Assembly: GCA_009602735.1 (NCBI GenBank)
Contig: WELA01003517.1
Coordinates: 380,543 to 444,542, forward strand
Direction of reading: 5' to 3'
From: Mesotaenium endlicherianum
Taxonomy: Eukaryota > Streptophyta > Zygnematophyceae > Zygnematales > Mesotaeniaceae
DNA length: 64,000 nucleotides
The notes beneath the pieces were generated by a model, which ran no database searches, was not told where the DNA came from, and saw only the letters and a list, made by a program, of their open reading frames with translations. Of the stretch, positions 41,747-53,860 are shown in pieces (the stretch's first letter is position 1; every line of letters starts with the position of its first letter). Both the position numbers and the translations under genes were made by a program.

Positions 41747-43027
41747 ATGGCCGATCCTCAAGACCAACAGCAAGCTTTCGAAGGAAGCCCTTCCTCTCCA
41801 AGACACCCTCCTCCAGCGCCGATGGGAGAGCCCACTCAAGAAAATCTGCAACAACAAGAAGCACCACAAGGAGGAGCACACCCTCCTCCAGCGTCGATGG
41901 GAGAGCCTACTCAAGGAAATCTGCAACAACAAGAAGCACCACAAGGAGGAGCACCGTCAAATCCCGTGGCAGCCGCTATAGCAAAGTTGACCCCACCACA
42001 AGGAGTTCCCGCAAATGAGTGGGCAGCCTTCCTAATGACCGTCCACAACCAAGTGGGCTTGGCCACCTATGAAGCAACCGTGCAAGCGTCAAGAGAAGCT
42101 ATGGCTGCCATGGTTGCCCCTATTGCGAGCAATGCTCAAAATCCAGCCCCGGCTCAAGCGCCTCCACAAGAGCCAACGAGAGCAAGGAAACTCATCAAGC
42201 CCGGCAAACCCGACACTTTCAACCCCGGGAAAGGTGCCAACCTGAATTTATGGCTCTACCAAGTGGAGACGTACCTCGCGTTCCTTGAAGTACCCGAGGA
42301 GGACTACGTTCCCTTTGCCGTTACCTTACTTAGAGGAGCAGCAACATCATGGTGGCGTAACTATCAAGCGGCTATATATCAAGCTATGGCGCACCCCATG
42401 CTCGGCCAAGAGCCCCCACCATCATATGCAAGATGGGCAGATTTTCGTGAGGCCCTCAAGAAGCAATTCATGCCCATCAATGCGGAGAAGATTGCCCGAG
42501 GAAAGCTCCACCATCTCAAGCAAACGACGTCCGTTCAAGAGTATACATCCAGATTTCACGCCCTCACTCTTGAGATCCCCAACATGTCTCTCGAGGAGAA
42601 GATTGACCGTTACATCTTTGGCCTCAAACCCAAGGTGGCAAAGGAAGTGGAGTTACGCGACTTGACGGACTTCTCAAAGATCATTGAAGTGGCCCAAAAG
42701 GTGGATACCTTGGATTTCAAGCACTCCGTGCCTTCATCTTCACGGGTACCGACGACGCGGGTGTACGCAGCCCCTTCCACATCCGAATCTGGACCCACAC
42801 CCATGGAAATCGGAGTTATTAAAAGGGACCCCGCGGCTGCCCGGAAGAGTGGAAGACCCTCCAATGACACTTATGATGCAAGAAACCAGCAAGGAGTGAA
42901 AGCAAGACTCTCCCCGGCTGAAAAAGAAGCTCTCATGACGGCTGGACTATGCTTCTATTGCAAGGAAAAGGGCCATCGTGCACTTTCATGCCCCAAAAAG
43001 TTGTCAAAAAACGGACAGCGCCGGTAG
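41747..43027 (+). CDS. gag: Gag polyprotein of Z
   Basis: 426 residues, ATG 37 bp after the LTR. A Gln/Pro-rich N-terminus contains a tandem repeat of about 30 residues (P-P-P-A-P/S-M-G-E-P-T-Q, 41807-41880 and 41883-41955). The capsid-like retrotransposon gag domain spans about residues 140-300 ([39 protein letters not shown]). A CCHC zinc knuckle [14 protein letters not shown] is at 42952-42993. The last codons contain the slippery site for entry into pol. Gag forms the particle and packages RNA. Confidence 0.95.
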   Translation: MADPQDQQQAFEGSPSSPRHPPPAPMGEPTQENLQQQEAPQGGAHPPPASMGEPTQGNLQQQEAPQGGAPSNPVAAAIAKLTPPQGVPANEWAAFLMTVHNQVGLATYEATVQASREAMAAMVAPIASNAQNPAPAQAPPQEPTRARKLIKPGKPDTFNPGKGANLNLWLYQVETYLAFLEVPEEDYVPFAVTLLRGAATSWWRNYQAAIYQAMAHPMLGQEPPPSYARWADFREALKKQFMPINAEKIARGKLHHLKQTTSVQEYTSRFHALTLEIPNMSLEEKIDRYIFGLKPKVAKEVELRDLTDFSKIIEVAQKVDTLDFKHSVPSSSRVPTTRVYAAPSTSESGPTPMEIGVIKRDPAAARKSGRPSNDTYDARNQQGVKARLSPAEKEALMTAGLCFYCKEKGHRALSCPKKLSKNGQRR

Positions 43028-46000
43028 GCCAGGAGCCTACCACCCCAAGACCCACTTCACGAGAAGGCAACACGCCAAGTGAGGTGGAGACCCCCGTTGA
43101 AGACGACGTTCCAGCCCCAATGAGTTTGAGAGGTTACCTTGGAGGAGAGAAGGTCCACATCTTGGTGGATAGCGGAGCTCAAGGCAACTTCATTGCTGCA
43201 GATTTTGCCACCAAGCACGGTATTACTATGCGAACTCTTGACCACGACGAGGAGATTATGATGCCCGATGGATTCTCCTATACTACCCCTTCCAAGAAGA
43301 CGTACCCCTTGGCACTCTCTATCAAGTCCTTCAAGGATAGAGTAGTGTTCTCCCCCATGCAATTGGGCAAGTACGACGTCATCCTAGGGACGCCTTGGTT
43401 GACCAAGCACAACCCCCAAGTTGATTGGAGGACCGGTACTATCAAGATCAAGAATGACATCACTTCAAGAATCTGTATTTTGCGCGCAATCCAGAATATC
43501 CAGACCCAAGACATCCAGAAGCCGGCACACGAGATACTATTGTCCGCCCTCCAACTCAAGAGACTTGTGAGGAAGGGACACGAGCTTCTTTTGGCCTTGA
43601 TCACGCCAAAAGACATCAAGAAAGACATCGAGAGTCAAGAAGGCAGCCCCGTTCCCAAGGAGATACAAGAAGTCTTTGAGGACTACAAAGAAGTGTTCTC
43701 CCCGGAATTGCCCAAGGGCCTACCCCCCAAAAGATTCGTAGACCACAAGATAGAGTTGGAGCCCGGAAGCAAGCCCATCTCTCGGCCTACGTTCAAAATG
43801 TCATACACGGAGCTAGACGAAGTCAAGAAGCAAATCAAGGAGCTACTGGAGCATGGCTTCATTCGACCTAGCAAGTCGCCATTTGGAGCCCCGGTGCTAT
43901 TTGTCAAGAAGAAAGATGGTACCTTGAGGATGTGTGTGGACTATCGCGCCCTCAACAAGATCACCATCAAGAATCGATACCCGCTGCCGCGCATGGATGA
44001 GCTCATGGACCGGCTGGTTGGAGCCAAGTACTTCACGAAGATTGACTTACGGAGCGGCTACCACCAGATTCGCATCGCAGAACCGGACATAGAGAAGACG
44101 GCATTCAGGACAAGATATGGACATTTTGAGTTCATGGTCCTGCCATTTGGACTCACCAACGCGCCAGCAACTTTCATGACTATGATGAACACCATATTTC
44201 AGCCCATGTTGGACAGATTTGTGGTGGTATTCATCGATGACATCCTTATCTACAGCAAGACCCTTGAAGAGCATGCGAGACACTTGAAAGAAGTCCTTGA
44301 AGTATTGAAGCAAAACAAGCTGTTTGCGAAGGAGTCAAAATGCGAGTTTGCCAAACAAGAAGTGGAGTTCCTAGGTCTCCACGTGACTGCTGATGGCATC
44401 AAGATAGACCCCAAGAAGACCACGGTGGTGGAGGAATGGCCAACCCCCACGACCAAGAAAGAACTCCAGTCATTCTTGGGATTTGCCAATTGGTACAGAA
44501 AATTCATCCAAGGCTTCTCGCACATAGCAGCCCCCCTGACAGATCTACTCAAGAAGGACAGGCTATATACATGGACCGAGAAAGAGGAAGAGGCATTTCA
44601 AGAGTTAAAGCGAAGATTGACCACATCCCCGGTGCTCACACTCCCAAGTCCAAACCCAGATTGGCCCTTCCACGTCATCACCGATGCATCTTCCTATGCA
44701 ATAGGAGCAATCCTGCTTCAAGACCAAGGCAAGGGACTGCAGCCCATCGCCTACGAGTCAAGGAAGCTAAATCCAGCCGAGCAAAATTATACAACCACGG
44801 AGCGAGAGGCATTGGCGATTGTACATGCCTTGAAGGTTTGGCGCTGCTACGTTGAAGGACGCAAAGTACTGGTCACCACGGACCACGAGGCGTTAAAGCA
44901 CCTCCAGACGCAGCCGTATCTCTCAAGGAGACAAGCAAGATGGAGCGGATACTTGCAACAATACAACATCACGATTCAGTACCAGCCCGGCAAGACAAAC
45001 CCGGCTGACCCCCTCTCAAGACTGCAATTAAATGCAGTGATGGTATCCCTGAAGACAGATCTGGAAGCTCGATTTTCAGCCGCCTATGAAAGAGACCCTT
45101 ACTACAAGAACGGAGAAGCAGCCTTGGACCCATGCAAGAAGCAAGAAGGCAATTATTGGGTGAGGCAAGATACGGGCCAGAGATGTGTTCCTAATGACTT
45201 AGACCTCCGGCTCTTGCTTCTACGAGAAGCACACGACAACCCTCTTGGAGGACACTTTGGAATCCTAAGGACCACGGGCGTTCTAGCTAGGACTTATTGT
45301 TGGCCAGGCATGTCTAAGCAAGTCAAGGAGTACTGCAGGAGCTGTGACACATGCCAAAGAATCAAGCCATCATCGCAAAAGGCGGGAGGACTCCTCCAAC
45401 CACTACCAATCCCCGAAAGACAATGGACGGACATCTCAATGGACCTTATCGTGGACTTGCCCGTGACACCTCGAGGCCATAATGCAATACTCACGGTGGT
45501 GGACAGACTTACCAAGATGGCTCATTTTATTCCCACGACGACTAAGGCTACAGCACCACAACTTGCAAGACTCATCTTTGACAACATCTTCCGACTCCAT
45601 GGACTACCATCAAGAATTGTGTCAGATAGAGATCCAAGATTCACAAGCCATTTCTGGAAAAATCTCTTCAAGAACTTGGGTACATCGCTGGATATGTCTA
45701 CTGCCTACCACCCACAATCAGATGGGCAAACCGAGCGTATGAATCGTACCCTAAAGACCTCTCTAAAGGCCTACGTGTCTACCCTCGAGCAAGACTGGGA
45801 CATGTACTTGACCCCCCTCGAGTTTGCCTACAACAACACTACGCAGGCCTCTACCCAAGAGTCCCCATTCTTCCTCAACTATGGCTTCCATCCGACCACG
45901 CCACTGAGCTTCACGGCTGGCCATGATGAAGTACCTGCAGCCACAGATTTTATGGAGACATTAGAAGCAGCCCTTACAGCAGCGAAGAAAGCTCTACAAC

Positions 46001-46614
46001 ACGCGCAAGATGCTCAAGCAAGAGTGGCGAACAGATCCAGAAGAGAAATTACGTACAGAGTGGGTGACAACGTGTTACTATCATCCAAGAACATTTCCCT
46101 GAACAACAGGCCTGCCGGCAGCAAGTTCTCTCCCAAGTATTTGGGACCCTTCAAGATTATCCAGCAAGTCAACCCCGTTGCTTTCAAGCTAGAACTTCCC
46201 CAGACTATGCACATCGACCCCGTATTCCACGCTTCCCTCTTCAAGCCATATGTGCAACCCGACAACAAGTTCCCAGGACGTGTGACAACCCCACCAGCCC
46301 CAACAATAGTGGATGATCATTTGGAGTACGAAGTGGAAGACATAGTGGCTATGAGAAATTTCAGGAGACAGCAGCAATACTTGATCAAGTGGAAAGGATA
46401 TCCAGATTCGGAGAATAGTTGGGTGGCGGCGCACTACCTTGACAAAGTTCAACGAAAGTTGAAGCGCTTCCATACCGCCAACCCCCATCTTGGACCAGCC
46501 CCAAGTCTCTCTACTAGAAGCCCGGAGACTTCAGGGAGGCAGCCTGCCACCATCAAGAAGCAGCAGAAGACCCCTTGGAGGCAGCCTGCAAGAACCACAA
46601 AGAGGAAAAAATGA
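42949..46614 (+). CDS. pol: Pol polyprotein of Z: protease, RT, RNase H, integrase, chromodomain
   Basis: Open frame of 1221 codons. The first part overlaps gag, and real translation probably enters by frameshift at 43012. Protease D-S-G at 43168-43176. [16 protein letters not shown], then catalytic F-I-D-D at 44230-44241. RNase [11 protein letters not shown] and T-T-D-H-E-A-L-K. Integrase zinc domain: H ... G-G-H-F-G, C-D-T-C-Q. Catalytic Asp 45442, Asp 45625 and Glu 45733, spacing D-x60-D-x35-E. GPY/F tail: Y-L-G-P-F-K-I-I at 46138. Chromodomain at about 46322-46460: [18 protein letters not shown] basic tail follows. All catalytic residues are intact, so the element may be competent. Chromodomains of this kind bind methylated histones and steer integration. 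Confidence 0.96.
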   Translation: MLLLQGKGPSCTFMPQKVVKKRTAPVGQEPTTPRPTSREGNTPSEVETPVEDDVPAPMSLRGYLGGEKVHILVDSGAQGNFIAADFATKHGITMRTLDHDEEIMMPDGFSYTTPSKKTYPLALSIKSFKDRVVFSPMQLGKYDVILGTPWLTKHNPQVDWRTGTIKIKNDITSRICILRAIQNIQTQDIQKPAHEILLSALQLKRLVRKGHELLLALITPKDIKKDIESQEGSPVPKEIQEVFEDYKEVFSPELPKGLPPKRFVDHKIELEPGSKPISRPTFKMSYTELDEVKKQIKELLEHGFIRPSKSPFGAPVLFVKKKDGTLRMCVDYRALNKITIKNRYPLPRMDELMDRLVGAKYFTKIDLRSGYHQIRIAEPDIEKTAFRTRYGHFEFMVLPFGLTNAPATFMTMMNTIFQPMLDRFVVVFIDDILIYSKTLEEHARHLKEVLEVLKQNKLFAKESKCEFAKQEVEFLGLHVTADGIKIDPKKTTVVEEWPTPTTKKELQSFLGFANWYRKFIQGFSHIAAPLTDLLKKDRLYTWTEKEEEAFQELKRRLTTSPVLTLPSPNPDWPFHVITDASSYAIGAILLQDQGKGLQPIAYESRKLNPAEQNYTTTEREALAIVHALKVWRCYVEGRKVLVTTDHEALKHLQTQPYLSRRQARWSGYLQQYNITIQYQPGKTNPADPLSRLQLNAVMVSLKTDLEARFSAAYERDPYYKNGEAALDPCKKQEGNYWVRQDTGQRCVPNDLDLRLLLLREAHDNPLGGHFGILRTTGVLARTYCWPGMSKQVKEYCRSCDTCQRIKPSSQKAGGLLQPLPIPERQWTDISMDLIVDLPVTPRGHNAILTVVDRLTKMAHFIPTTTKATAPQLARLIFDNIFRLHGLPSRIVSDRDPRFTSHFWKNLFKNLGTSLDMSTAYHPQSDGQTERMNRTLKTSLKAYVSTLEQDWDMYLTPLEFAYNNTTQASTQESPFFLNYGFHPTTPLSFTAGHDEVPAATDFMETLEAALTAAKKALQHAQDAQARVANRSRREITYRVGDNVLLSSKNISLNNRPAGSKFSPKYLGPFKIIQQVNPVAFKLELPQTMHIDPVFHASLFKPYVQPDNKFPGRVTTPPAPTIVDDHLEYEVEDIVAMRNFRRQQQYLIKWKGYPDSENSWVAAHYLDKVQRKLKRFHTANPHLGPAPSLSTRSPETSGRQPATIKKQQKTPWRQPARTTKRKK
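43006..43041 (+). promoter_or_regulatory. -1 ribosomal frameshift signal between gag and pol of Z
   Basis: The heptamer A AAA AAC lies at 43006-43012 in the correct phase (gag codons tcA AAA AAC). Slipping back one base leads into R-T-A-P-V-G-Q of the pol frame. Ten bases downstream a 7 bp GC-rich stem GGTAGGC / GCCTACC (43023-43029 with 43035-43041, loop CAGGA) overlaps the gag stop TAG 43025. This is the canonical arrangement of a -1 frameshift site in retroviruses. Confidence 0.8.
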
Positions 46615-47383
46615 CATTAGACACTTTTCTCTTCTTGCCGTTTCTGCACAGAAAACTAAAACTGCTACTGGCAATAGGTCTCTTCATAATAAATTCTGAA
46701 AATTTACCTGGATGTAGTCCATGAGTAGCCGGTCATTTAGAGTCCAAGTTTGCTCAATTTGGAGCACTGGTGAGAGAGATATGATGCTCTAAGTAGAAGG
46801 GGGTCAGGCTGCTGGCATTGTTAGGGCAGAATATGCCTTCTGACATTGTGCCCTCCCCTGAACTTGGAATGCTCTGAAACTCAAGACTCTGGTAGAACAT
46901 CTTACAGCGCCCAGTTTGAGACTTAGTTTGCAGAATTTGGAGAAGTATAGAAGGACTTATGATTTTCAGAAGTTTCTGCACAGATTTGGAGGAGTGCCTA
47001 CTCTCTCAGCTCTCAACGACACTCCAGAAATGAGAATGCTCTCAAATTTGGTGACCCGGTAGAGTTCTCCGACGCGGTCCGTCTGGCATTCGAATTTTCA
47101 GATTTGGAGCAGTTCTGTGGCCGCTATGAATTTTTGAGTTCGTGGCAGATTCTAAGCCAACTTGTACAATTTTCTTTATCATTAAGGAGTAGGCTAGCCA
47201 ATAAGGTCACACCACCTTCGACCTTGCCTAGTCTACCTTACATGTGTAGCACCTGACTTGGCGCCTTCAACTAGTCCTCTTCACATGTGTGGCATCTGAC
47301 TTGAAATCGTTGACTAGTTTGCTCCACATGTGTAAGACCTGACTTGACGCGCCGAGACGTCGCTTTTTCTATCGGGGGGGTGA
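46615..47383 (+). other. 3' untranslated region of Z
   Basis: No open frame of note. It ends in the polypurine run TCGGGGGGG before the 3' LTR at 47384. Two or three imperfect copies of a CACATGTGT-x-G-x-A-C-C-T-G-A-C-T-T-G unit occur at 47240-47350. Confidence 0.7.
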
Positions 47384-47895
47384 TGTAGTGATTTGAGTTA
47401 TTATATATTAGTTCGCATATATTTTAATGTTTTCAAATATATTTGGAGTAGTATTGTGTGGAGTCAAGTGTGAATAGGTACTCTAGTAACTTGGTTCATG
47501 TCCTTTGAACCTTCCAAGGCATTTTCGAAGTTAGAGGAAAGACCTAGAAGAACTCCATGTGGCAAAAGTCAAATGTGCCATTTTTAGGTCAAAAGGACAT
47601 GTGTACATTATTCTAGAAAGAGGTGGCAAGTTTTGGGATGTGTTGGGTGCCAACACATCAACATACACCTTCCTAGAAATTACTTATGTAGCAAGTATAT
47701 AAACAAGAGCTAGAACATAGAAAGACATGGGAGAATCACTCTTGTACTTGCCAAAATCCAGAAATATATTAACTTTCAAGAAGCCATCTTTCTTTCAAGA
47801 AGCTACCACTTGTGTTCAAAGATCCTTGTCTTGAATAGATAAAGTATTCTGTTTTACTAAGTACTTTANGTAATTTATCTATCTGTTTCACTACA
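47384..47895 (+). repeat. 3' LTR of Z
   Basis: 512 bp, near identical to the 5' LTR. The extra 8 bp around 47869 includes an N and a small duplication (GTACTTTA-N-GTAATTTA), most likely an assembly artefact. Confidence 0.93.
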
Positions 47896-50800
47896 TCAGG
47901 AGAACAATGCCAAAGTCAGGAAAAGACAGTCCCCCCTATCCTACTGCATTGCGTGATTGCAGGTAGGAAGGTGAGGGCATTTGTTGACGGAGGGGCGTCA
48001 CATACTTTTATCCACAAGGACTTAGTTGAGCGGCTAAGGCTACCTACTGTCACCCAAGGGAACAGAAAAATATTCCTTGGAGATGCCTCAAGTATCCCAG
48101 GAGGAATCATAATCAAGCCTATTGAGGTCCACTTAGGTTGTGGCATTGCAGTTCTAATTGAAACGCTTACATTTGATGTACTCAACACTGGTTTTTATGA
48201 TCTCGTGCTAGGCAGGTCCTGGCTTAATAGACATCAAGCTGAAGTGTGTTGGAGCAGAGGTACGGTTAAACTGAGAGGAGCCACTGATGGGCAGATTAAC
48301 TTGGCACCCACCAGTGCTCTTCCTCTTGTCCTGTATGGATGGCAAATGAAGGAAAAGGAGAGGCTTCCTGGAGGATGCAAATTGCTGAATGCAATGGAGT
48401 TCACCGAAAGCTGGAACCAGAAGGAAGACAGAATGTTCTGTCTGCTGCTAAGAGAGGTACCTCCTCAACCTGAAGAAGTGGTGGAGAAAAAGGTAAGCCC
48501 TCCGGCGCACCCTACTGCTGCAAAAATTGTTGCTCAGTACACGGATGTATTTAATATGCCTCCAGGACTACCTCCTTAGACAGAACTAGATCATATGATT
48601 GATTTATTACCTGGGAGGCAGCCACCCTGGCACCGCACTTATGGCTTGTCTTATGTGGAGATCGAGGAGTTGAAAACACAGATTGCAGAGCTTGAGGAAA
48701 ATGGTTACATTTCTCCCAATAAATCACCTTATGGCGCACCCATGCTATTTTTGAAGGAAAAGGATGGCAGTATGCAGATGTGTGTGGATTACAGAGCTCT
48801 GAACAGAATTACAGTAAAGAACAAGGATGCTTTATCCAGAGTCGAGGACTTGCTTGATACCCTGTCTGGTGCTAAGGTGTTCAGTAAGATGGATCTCAAA
48901 AGGGGTTCTCATCAAATCATAATTGCTGAGGGGGATGAACACAAGACTGCCTTCCGCACACGTTATGGACACTATGAGTTCAACGTGATGCCATTTGGAC
49001 TGACTAATGCTCCTGCGACCTTCATGGGTGCTATGAATGACATTTTCAGACCTTATTTGGATAAGTTTGTGCAAGTTTTTATGGATAATATTTTAATTTT
49101 CTCTAAAGATGAAGCTCAGCACGCTGAACACTTAAAGAAGGTCCTAGACACTTTGAGAAGAAATCACGTATATGCTAAAATGAGCAAGTGTGATTAAGGA
49201 AAGTATTGAATTCTTAGGCCACGTTGTCAGTAAAGAAGGCATCAGTGTGGATCCTAAGAAAGTCCAGACCATAAGGGATTGGCCAAACCACAGTCTGTCT
49301 CTGAAGTTAGATCCTTCCTTGGGTTGGCTAACTGTTATAGGAGATTTATTGAGAATTATTCTACAAAGGCCAGTAAACTGACTGACCTTACTAAGAAAGA
49401 CATAGGGTATGTGTGGGGGGAAGAGCAGCAGGCTGCCTTCCAGACACTTAAAGATGCCCTTTGTTCTGCCTCCGTGCTAGCCGTGTATGACCCCAGCAAA
49501 CCGGTGCAGGTGGTTACTGATGCCTCTGATTTTGCCATGGGTGCTATTTTGTTGCAGCCTGCTGACAAAACCACAAAGGATGGTAAGGTACGGCAGGAGT
49601 GGCATCCTGTGTTGTATGAGTCTATGAAATTTAATCCAGCGGAGATTAATTACTCAGTGCATGATAAAGAGCTGCTAGCTATCATTCATGTGCTCAAACA
49701 GTGGAGAGCATACTTACATGGTAAAGCTTTTAAGGTGATTACANGCTCAAACAGTAGAGAGCATACTTACATGGTAAAACTTTTAAGATGATTACAGATC
49801 ATCTAGCTCTGACTCACTTTCAGAAGTCCGAGCTCTCAAGGAGGGAGAACCGCTGGAGCTAGATGCTGGAGCAATTTCAAGTCCACATTGACTACAAACC
49901 AGGGAAGTTGAATCCTGCTGATGCACTCTCTAGAAGACCTGACTTGCAAAAAATAAACTTTAGTCAGTATGCTGTAGATAAAGTCCTGTGTGCACTCACT
50001 TCACTAAAGGTGAAAAAGTCCTTCCTTGAACAACTTAGAAAAGCCTACCTTTCTGACCCAACATTTGAGCCTAGCCCCACTACTGGTGTGTGTTGTGCTA
50101 CTGCACTCGGGTATAAGCTTAAGGGAGGGGTCTGGGTGACTAAAACCACTTCAGGCAGGCTGAAGCTGGTCATTCCTAATAGCTTGGAAATAAGGTCCCT
50201 TTCATTGAGTCAAGCACATGAGAGTTTATTGGGTGGGCATTTGGGGCAGGCCAAAACTGTTGGCAAACTGGCAAAACATTATCATTGGGAGGGATTACCT
50301 CGGGAGGTCTTGAAATATGTTAAGTCTTGTGACCNTTGTGATCAGTGTCAAAAGAATAAGTTTAGGCACACACCAACTGGGGGGCTATTACAACCACTAC
50401 CCATCCCAGCTAGACGCTGGGAATCAATATCCATGGACTGGGTGGTAACACTGCCACGAACTGCCAATGGGCATCATTCGATACTGGTAGTCGTGGATAA
50501 ACTGACAAAAATGGTCATTTTCATCCCCACAACTGTCAAAGTAACTGCACTCAAAACAGCGAGACAGTTCTACAACCATGTAGTATGCCTACATGGGCTA
50601 CCCTCTAATATCATCTCAGACAGAGACTCAAAATTTACATTTAAGTCCTGGAGAGCTTTAATGGGGTTAATGGGAGTCAAACAGCTGCTCAGCAGAACAA
50701 AGCACCCTCAGACTGATGGGGAGACTGAAAGAACTAATCGAGTTCTGCAAGAGGTGCTGAGAGCAAACATTAACCAAAAACAAGACAATTGGGATGACCT

Positions 50801-51055
50801 GTTACCTCAAGTCCAATTTGCGGTCAACAGTGCGGTGCACGCATCAACGGGCAAGACTCCTTCTGAACTGAGCCTGGGTAGAGTCCCTATGTCTCCTTTA
50901 GATGTACTAGGGAAGTCTTTAACTCACCCTGAAGGAATTGACAATCCGATCTCCCTCCAGTTAAACCAGGATTTTGCTGACACCCTGTCACAAGTCCAAC
51001 AGAACCTGCACAAAGCCCAGGCAAACCAACAAAAATACGCTAATCAGCACCTGAA
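47896..51055 (+). pseudogene. pol: X4 pol: protease, RT, RNase H, integrase (chromodomain deleted)
   Basis: Protease 47953-48579 (F-V-D-G-G-A-S-H-T-F, V-L-G-R-S-W-L). RT 48595-49197, where the catalytic motif is F-M-D-N (second Asp changed to Asn, about 49081). Connection and RNase H 49190-49743 ([10 protein letters not shown]). N at 49744 with about 50 bp repeated on both sides. Integrase 49863-51055 (C-D-Q-C-Q-K-N-K, M-D-W-V-V, S-D-R-D-S-K, T-D-G-E-T-E-R), with a second N at 50335. At about 51050 the text breaks off after Q-K-Y-A-N-Q-H and joins accessory-ORF C-terminal sequence, so the GPY/F tail and chromodomain are gone. Confidence 0.85.
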
Positions 51056-51480
51056 GCTGATCCGAGTGTACTTGGCAGCAGACAAAGGCAGAAATCCCCA
51101 GATGACAGGGGTGCCAGAAGAGGGACACGCGGGGTGGCTAAAGATATGCCGGCCTCTCCCTTCGCTCAGGGGCATGTACCTCTTGCCAATGTATTTCAGC
51201 ACCCTACTGGAATGCATGTCTATGTGGGGATCAACACCCAAGTGGTTGAAGAGCAGGCTACCATCCTTCGTTCTCCTCGAGGTCCAACTTTAGAACAAAC
51301 GGGGTTCTTTAACCTAGAGGGCTGTCCAGATCTAGGTCCAGATCTTAGTCTCCTGATCCTGAAGCCCCAGGAACAACCCCCTAGGTGAAAGGCTTGAAAA
51401 GCAACTAGTGGGGGAGGCTGGTCAGGTTGAGTTCCCTGACCAAAAACTTCTGCAGTTTAATGTTGTCAAGGCGACATCAA
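51056..51480 (+). pseudogene. C-terminal remnant of the X4 accessory ORF
   Basis: The frame at 51134-51388 has M-P-A-S-P-x-A-Q-G-H-V-P-L-A-N-V-F-Q-H-P-T-G-M-H-V-Y-V followed by L-R-S-P-R-G-P, matching 14740-14930 of X2. Everything from the integrase end through most of the accessory ORF has been deleted. Confidence 0.75.
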
Positions 51481-51496
51481 GTTAAGTTGGAGGGAT

Positions 51497-52215
51497 TGTA
51501 ATGAATCAGTATATTAGTAAATATAATATTCATTCAAATGTAATAGTTGTTTAAGTTCACCCTACTGAACTTCATGTAGTATTGAGTCTGCTGGACTTTA
51601 CATAATTATCAGTTTAAGGACTCAGCCGGAAGCAGCAGGCTGAAGCCAACTTAAGTCAACTTGCTGACACATTCTTTGACAGCCAGCTAACTTCCGTACT
51701 CGGTAGCAGCGAACTGCCTCGATATGCATCTAAGTGTGGTATGCTAGATGAATGGCCAGATGACATCCCTATGATGGATGGCGATTCGGGATGATGGGAG
51801 ATGGCGGTGGATTTGGTTAACCGAGGTCCTACCAACGTGGTTAACTCCCGGGTAGGCGGTGCCATCGCACTGGCCGTTGAACAGTAAACTCATTCTCTGT
51901 ACATATGCTAGGCATTGCTCTCGAGTTCGGAATTTGGAAACGAGGCCAACTCTCTTGTACAGCTTACTGAGAGAGATCTGAATTCAAGGCTAGAAGCCCA
52001 TGATACGCACTGTCTTCCAACCTTGCTTATGTATGAGTTTACTGATTGCATTATTGATGCTAGTTTACTTGCATTTGACTAACGAGTATTATTCACTGCT
52101 AGTGTGTGGTCCTTTGCTGTTAATTCAATTTACGGAAAATACCATAAAGATTACTTGTTGATATAAAGATCTTTATTTATTGTTAATCGCCTAATTGGTA
52201 AGACGATTCATTTCA
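51497..52215 (+). repeat. 3' LTR of X4
   Basis: 719 bp, TGTAATGAATCAGTAT to GATTCATTTCA, preceded by TTAAGTTGGAGGGAT (51482-51496). Confidence 0.9.
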
Positions 52216-52348
52216 CCATGTCTCCTGTTGTTTTAAGTCTAACGTGACAGCTCCATTAAAAGGCTGCTGCCGAGCTGGCCTGCTTATTCAGCGTGGCCGG
52301 ACTCGTCCGTCGCTAAGCTAGCTGCTGGGTCAGCTCTCTCTAACTTGG
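52216..52348. other. Short non-repeat interval between X4 and a solo LTR
   Basis: 133 bp with no coding potential. It ends in CTTGG, the left copy of the target duplication of the following solo LTR. Confidence 0.5.
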
Positions 52349-53091
52349 TGTAATTAATCAGTATATTGGATAGATATGATATTCATTTAGACATAATAGT
52401 TAAATAAGTTCAGCCTATATAAGTTTAGGCTGAACTGTACTTAGTAAGTCTGTTGGATATTTGATACTTAGTTAAAGGACTCAGCCGAGAGCAGCAGGCT
52501 GCAGTCCATTATGTCAGCCTGTTGACTTGTGTCAGCTTGCTGACACATTCTTTGACAGTCAGCTGGCTGCCGTACTCGGCAGCAGCGAATTGCCTAACTA
52601 TGCATCTAAGTGTGGTGTGCTAAATGAGTGGCCAGATGACACCCTTAAGGTGGATGGCGATTGGGATGATGGGAGATGGCTGTGGATTTGGTTAGCCGAG
52701 TTCTTACCATCTTGGTTGACTCCCAGGTAGCCGGTGCCATCGCACTTGCCGTTGAACAGTAAACTCATTCAATGTACATATGCTAGGTATTGCTCTCGAG
52801 TTCGGTATTTGAAAACGAGGCCAACTCTCTTGTACTGCTTACTGAGAGATATTTGAATCCAAGGCAAGAAGCCATTGATATGCACTGTCTTCTAGCCTTG
52901 CTTATGTATGAATTTACTGATTGCATTATTGATGCTTCTGTACTTGCATTTGACTTGCGAGTATTGTTCACTGCTAGTGTGTTTGTCTTTTCACTGTTTA
53001 ATCCGGTAACAGAAAATCCCATAAAGATTCCTCGCTGATATAAAGATCTTTTTTAATTGTTAATCGCTTATCGGTAAGTCGATTCATTTCA
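52349..53091 (+). repeat. Solo LTR of family X
   Basis: 743 bp, TGTAATTAATCAGTAT to GATTCATTTCA, flanked by the perfect target duplication CTTGG (52344-52348, 53092-53096). A recombination product of a former full element. Confidence 0.93.
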
Positions 53092-53096
53092 CTTGG

Positions 53097-53860
53097 CAAT
53101 TGCTTAGCTAGCTGTTAGGTCAACTTCCTAGATACGACAGCTTTTGCATGGGTCGTTAGCAGAACCAGGTCGGGTCAGCCTTGCAGCTGACCACGTTGTC
53201 AAAACCCCACCCACTACTGAGTGTGGCTTTTGCCCGTCTTGGTCACGCTTGCGCGCGTCAGAACTTTGACTCTCATCACTGACTTTGTACATATCAGCAA
53301 CCTTGGTCGGTGAGTCAACGCTGACTTTCCGTACGTGAAGCAGCCGTGACTTGCGCCACGCGTGCCGCTCGTCGAACTAGTAACAGTCGCGACAAACGTA
53401 CTCATTTTTCTGAATATGTGTGATATGTGAAGGTGGCCATGGCCCTGGGTAGGTGCCTTGGAGACGGGCTGCTGGTCGGTGGCTATGGCCGGTAAATAAC
53501 CATTATAACTTTAAACATGCGACATCGTCTGGTTTATAGTCGGTAGGCAAGACATGGTCCGACTAGGTAAGACACGCCATGTACGACATATCTGCGCCTG
53601 TCGTAACGTAACGTTGGGATTGTTAGTGACGACGCTCTTCATGCTTATTTTCTCCCCCGACTTCAAACAAAAGAGATGACCCCCCAATGGATGTTAGCGG
53701 GCCAAGTTTCGGCTCAGCTTGGCTCAATTAAGTCAGGTCAGTGCTTAATTTTTGTGAAGAGCTTGCAGAGAACGATCATATTCAGCTACATATATTCCGC
53801 CTCTTCTACTTCAGCTGGAAGTACTTTTGCAATTTGTGCTTGGCTCGACCACACTTAAGC
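53097..53860. other. Presumed 5' flank of the host gene
   Basis: No repeat family recognised. Likely holds the promoter of the gene starting at 53861. A TATATAAATGG sequence lies at 53870-53880, inside the proposed first exon, so an alternative start further downstream cannot be excluded. Confidence 0.4.

Larger units (their letters stand above)
41206..47895 (+). mobile_element. Z: complete, apparently young Ty3/Gypsy chromovirus
   Basis: LTRs 41206-41709 and 47384-47895, roughly 98 percent identical by eye apart from an 8 bp difference at an N join (47869). Ends TGTAGTG...CACTACA. Target duplication TCAGG at 41201-41205 and 47896-47900. Primer-binding site at 41711, gag 41747-43027, pol 42949-46614 in the -1 frame, polypurine run GGGGGGG (47374-47380). 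Both genes are fully open. Inserted in X4 between gag and protease; the X4 text continues exactly after the second TSD. Confidence 0.96.
38988..52215 (+). mobile_element. X4: family X chromovirus split by element Z
   Basis: LTR 38988-39709, gag to 40997, interrupted 41206-47895 by Z with target duplication TCAGG, then protease, RT, RNase H, integrase to about 51050, an internal deletion, the C-terminal end of the accessory ORF, and the LTR 51497-52215. Single N bases at 49744 and 50335, each with locally duplicated flanking sequence, show that parts of its pol were joined artificially. Confidence 0.88.
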
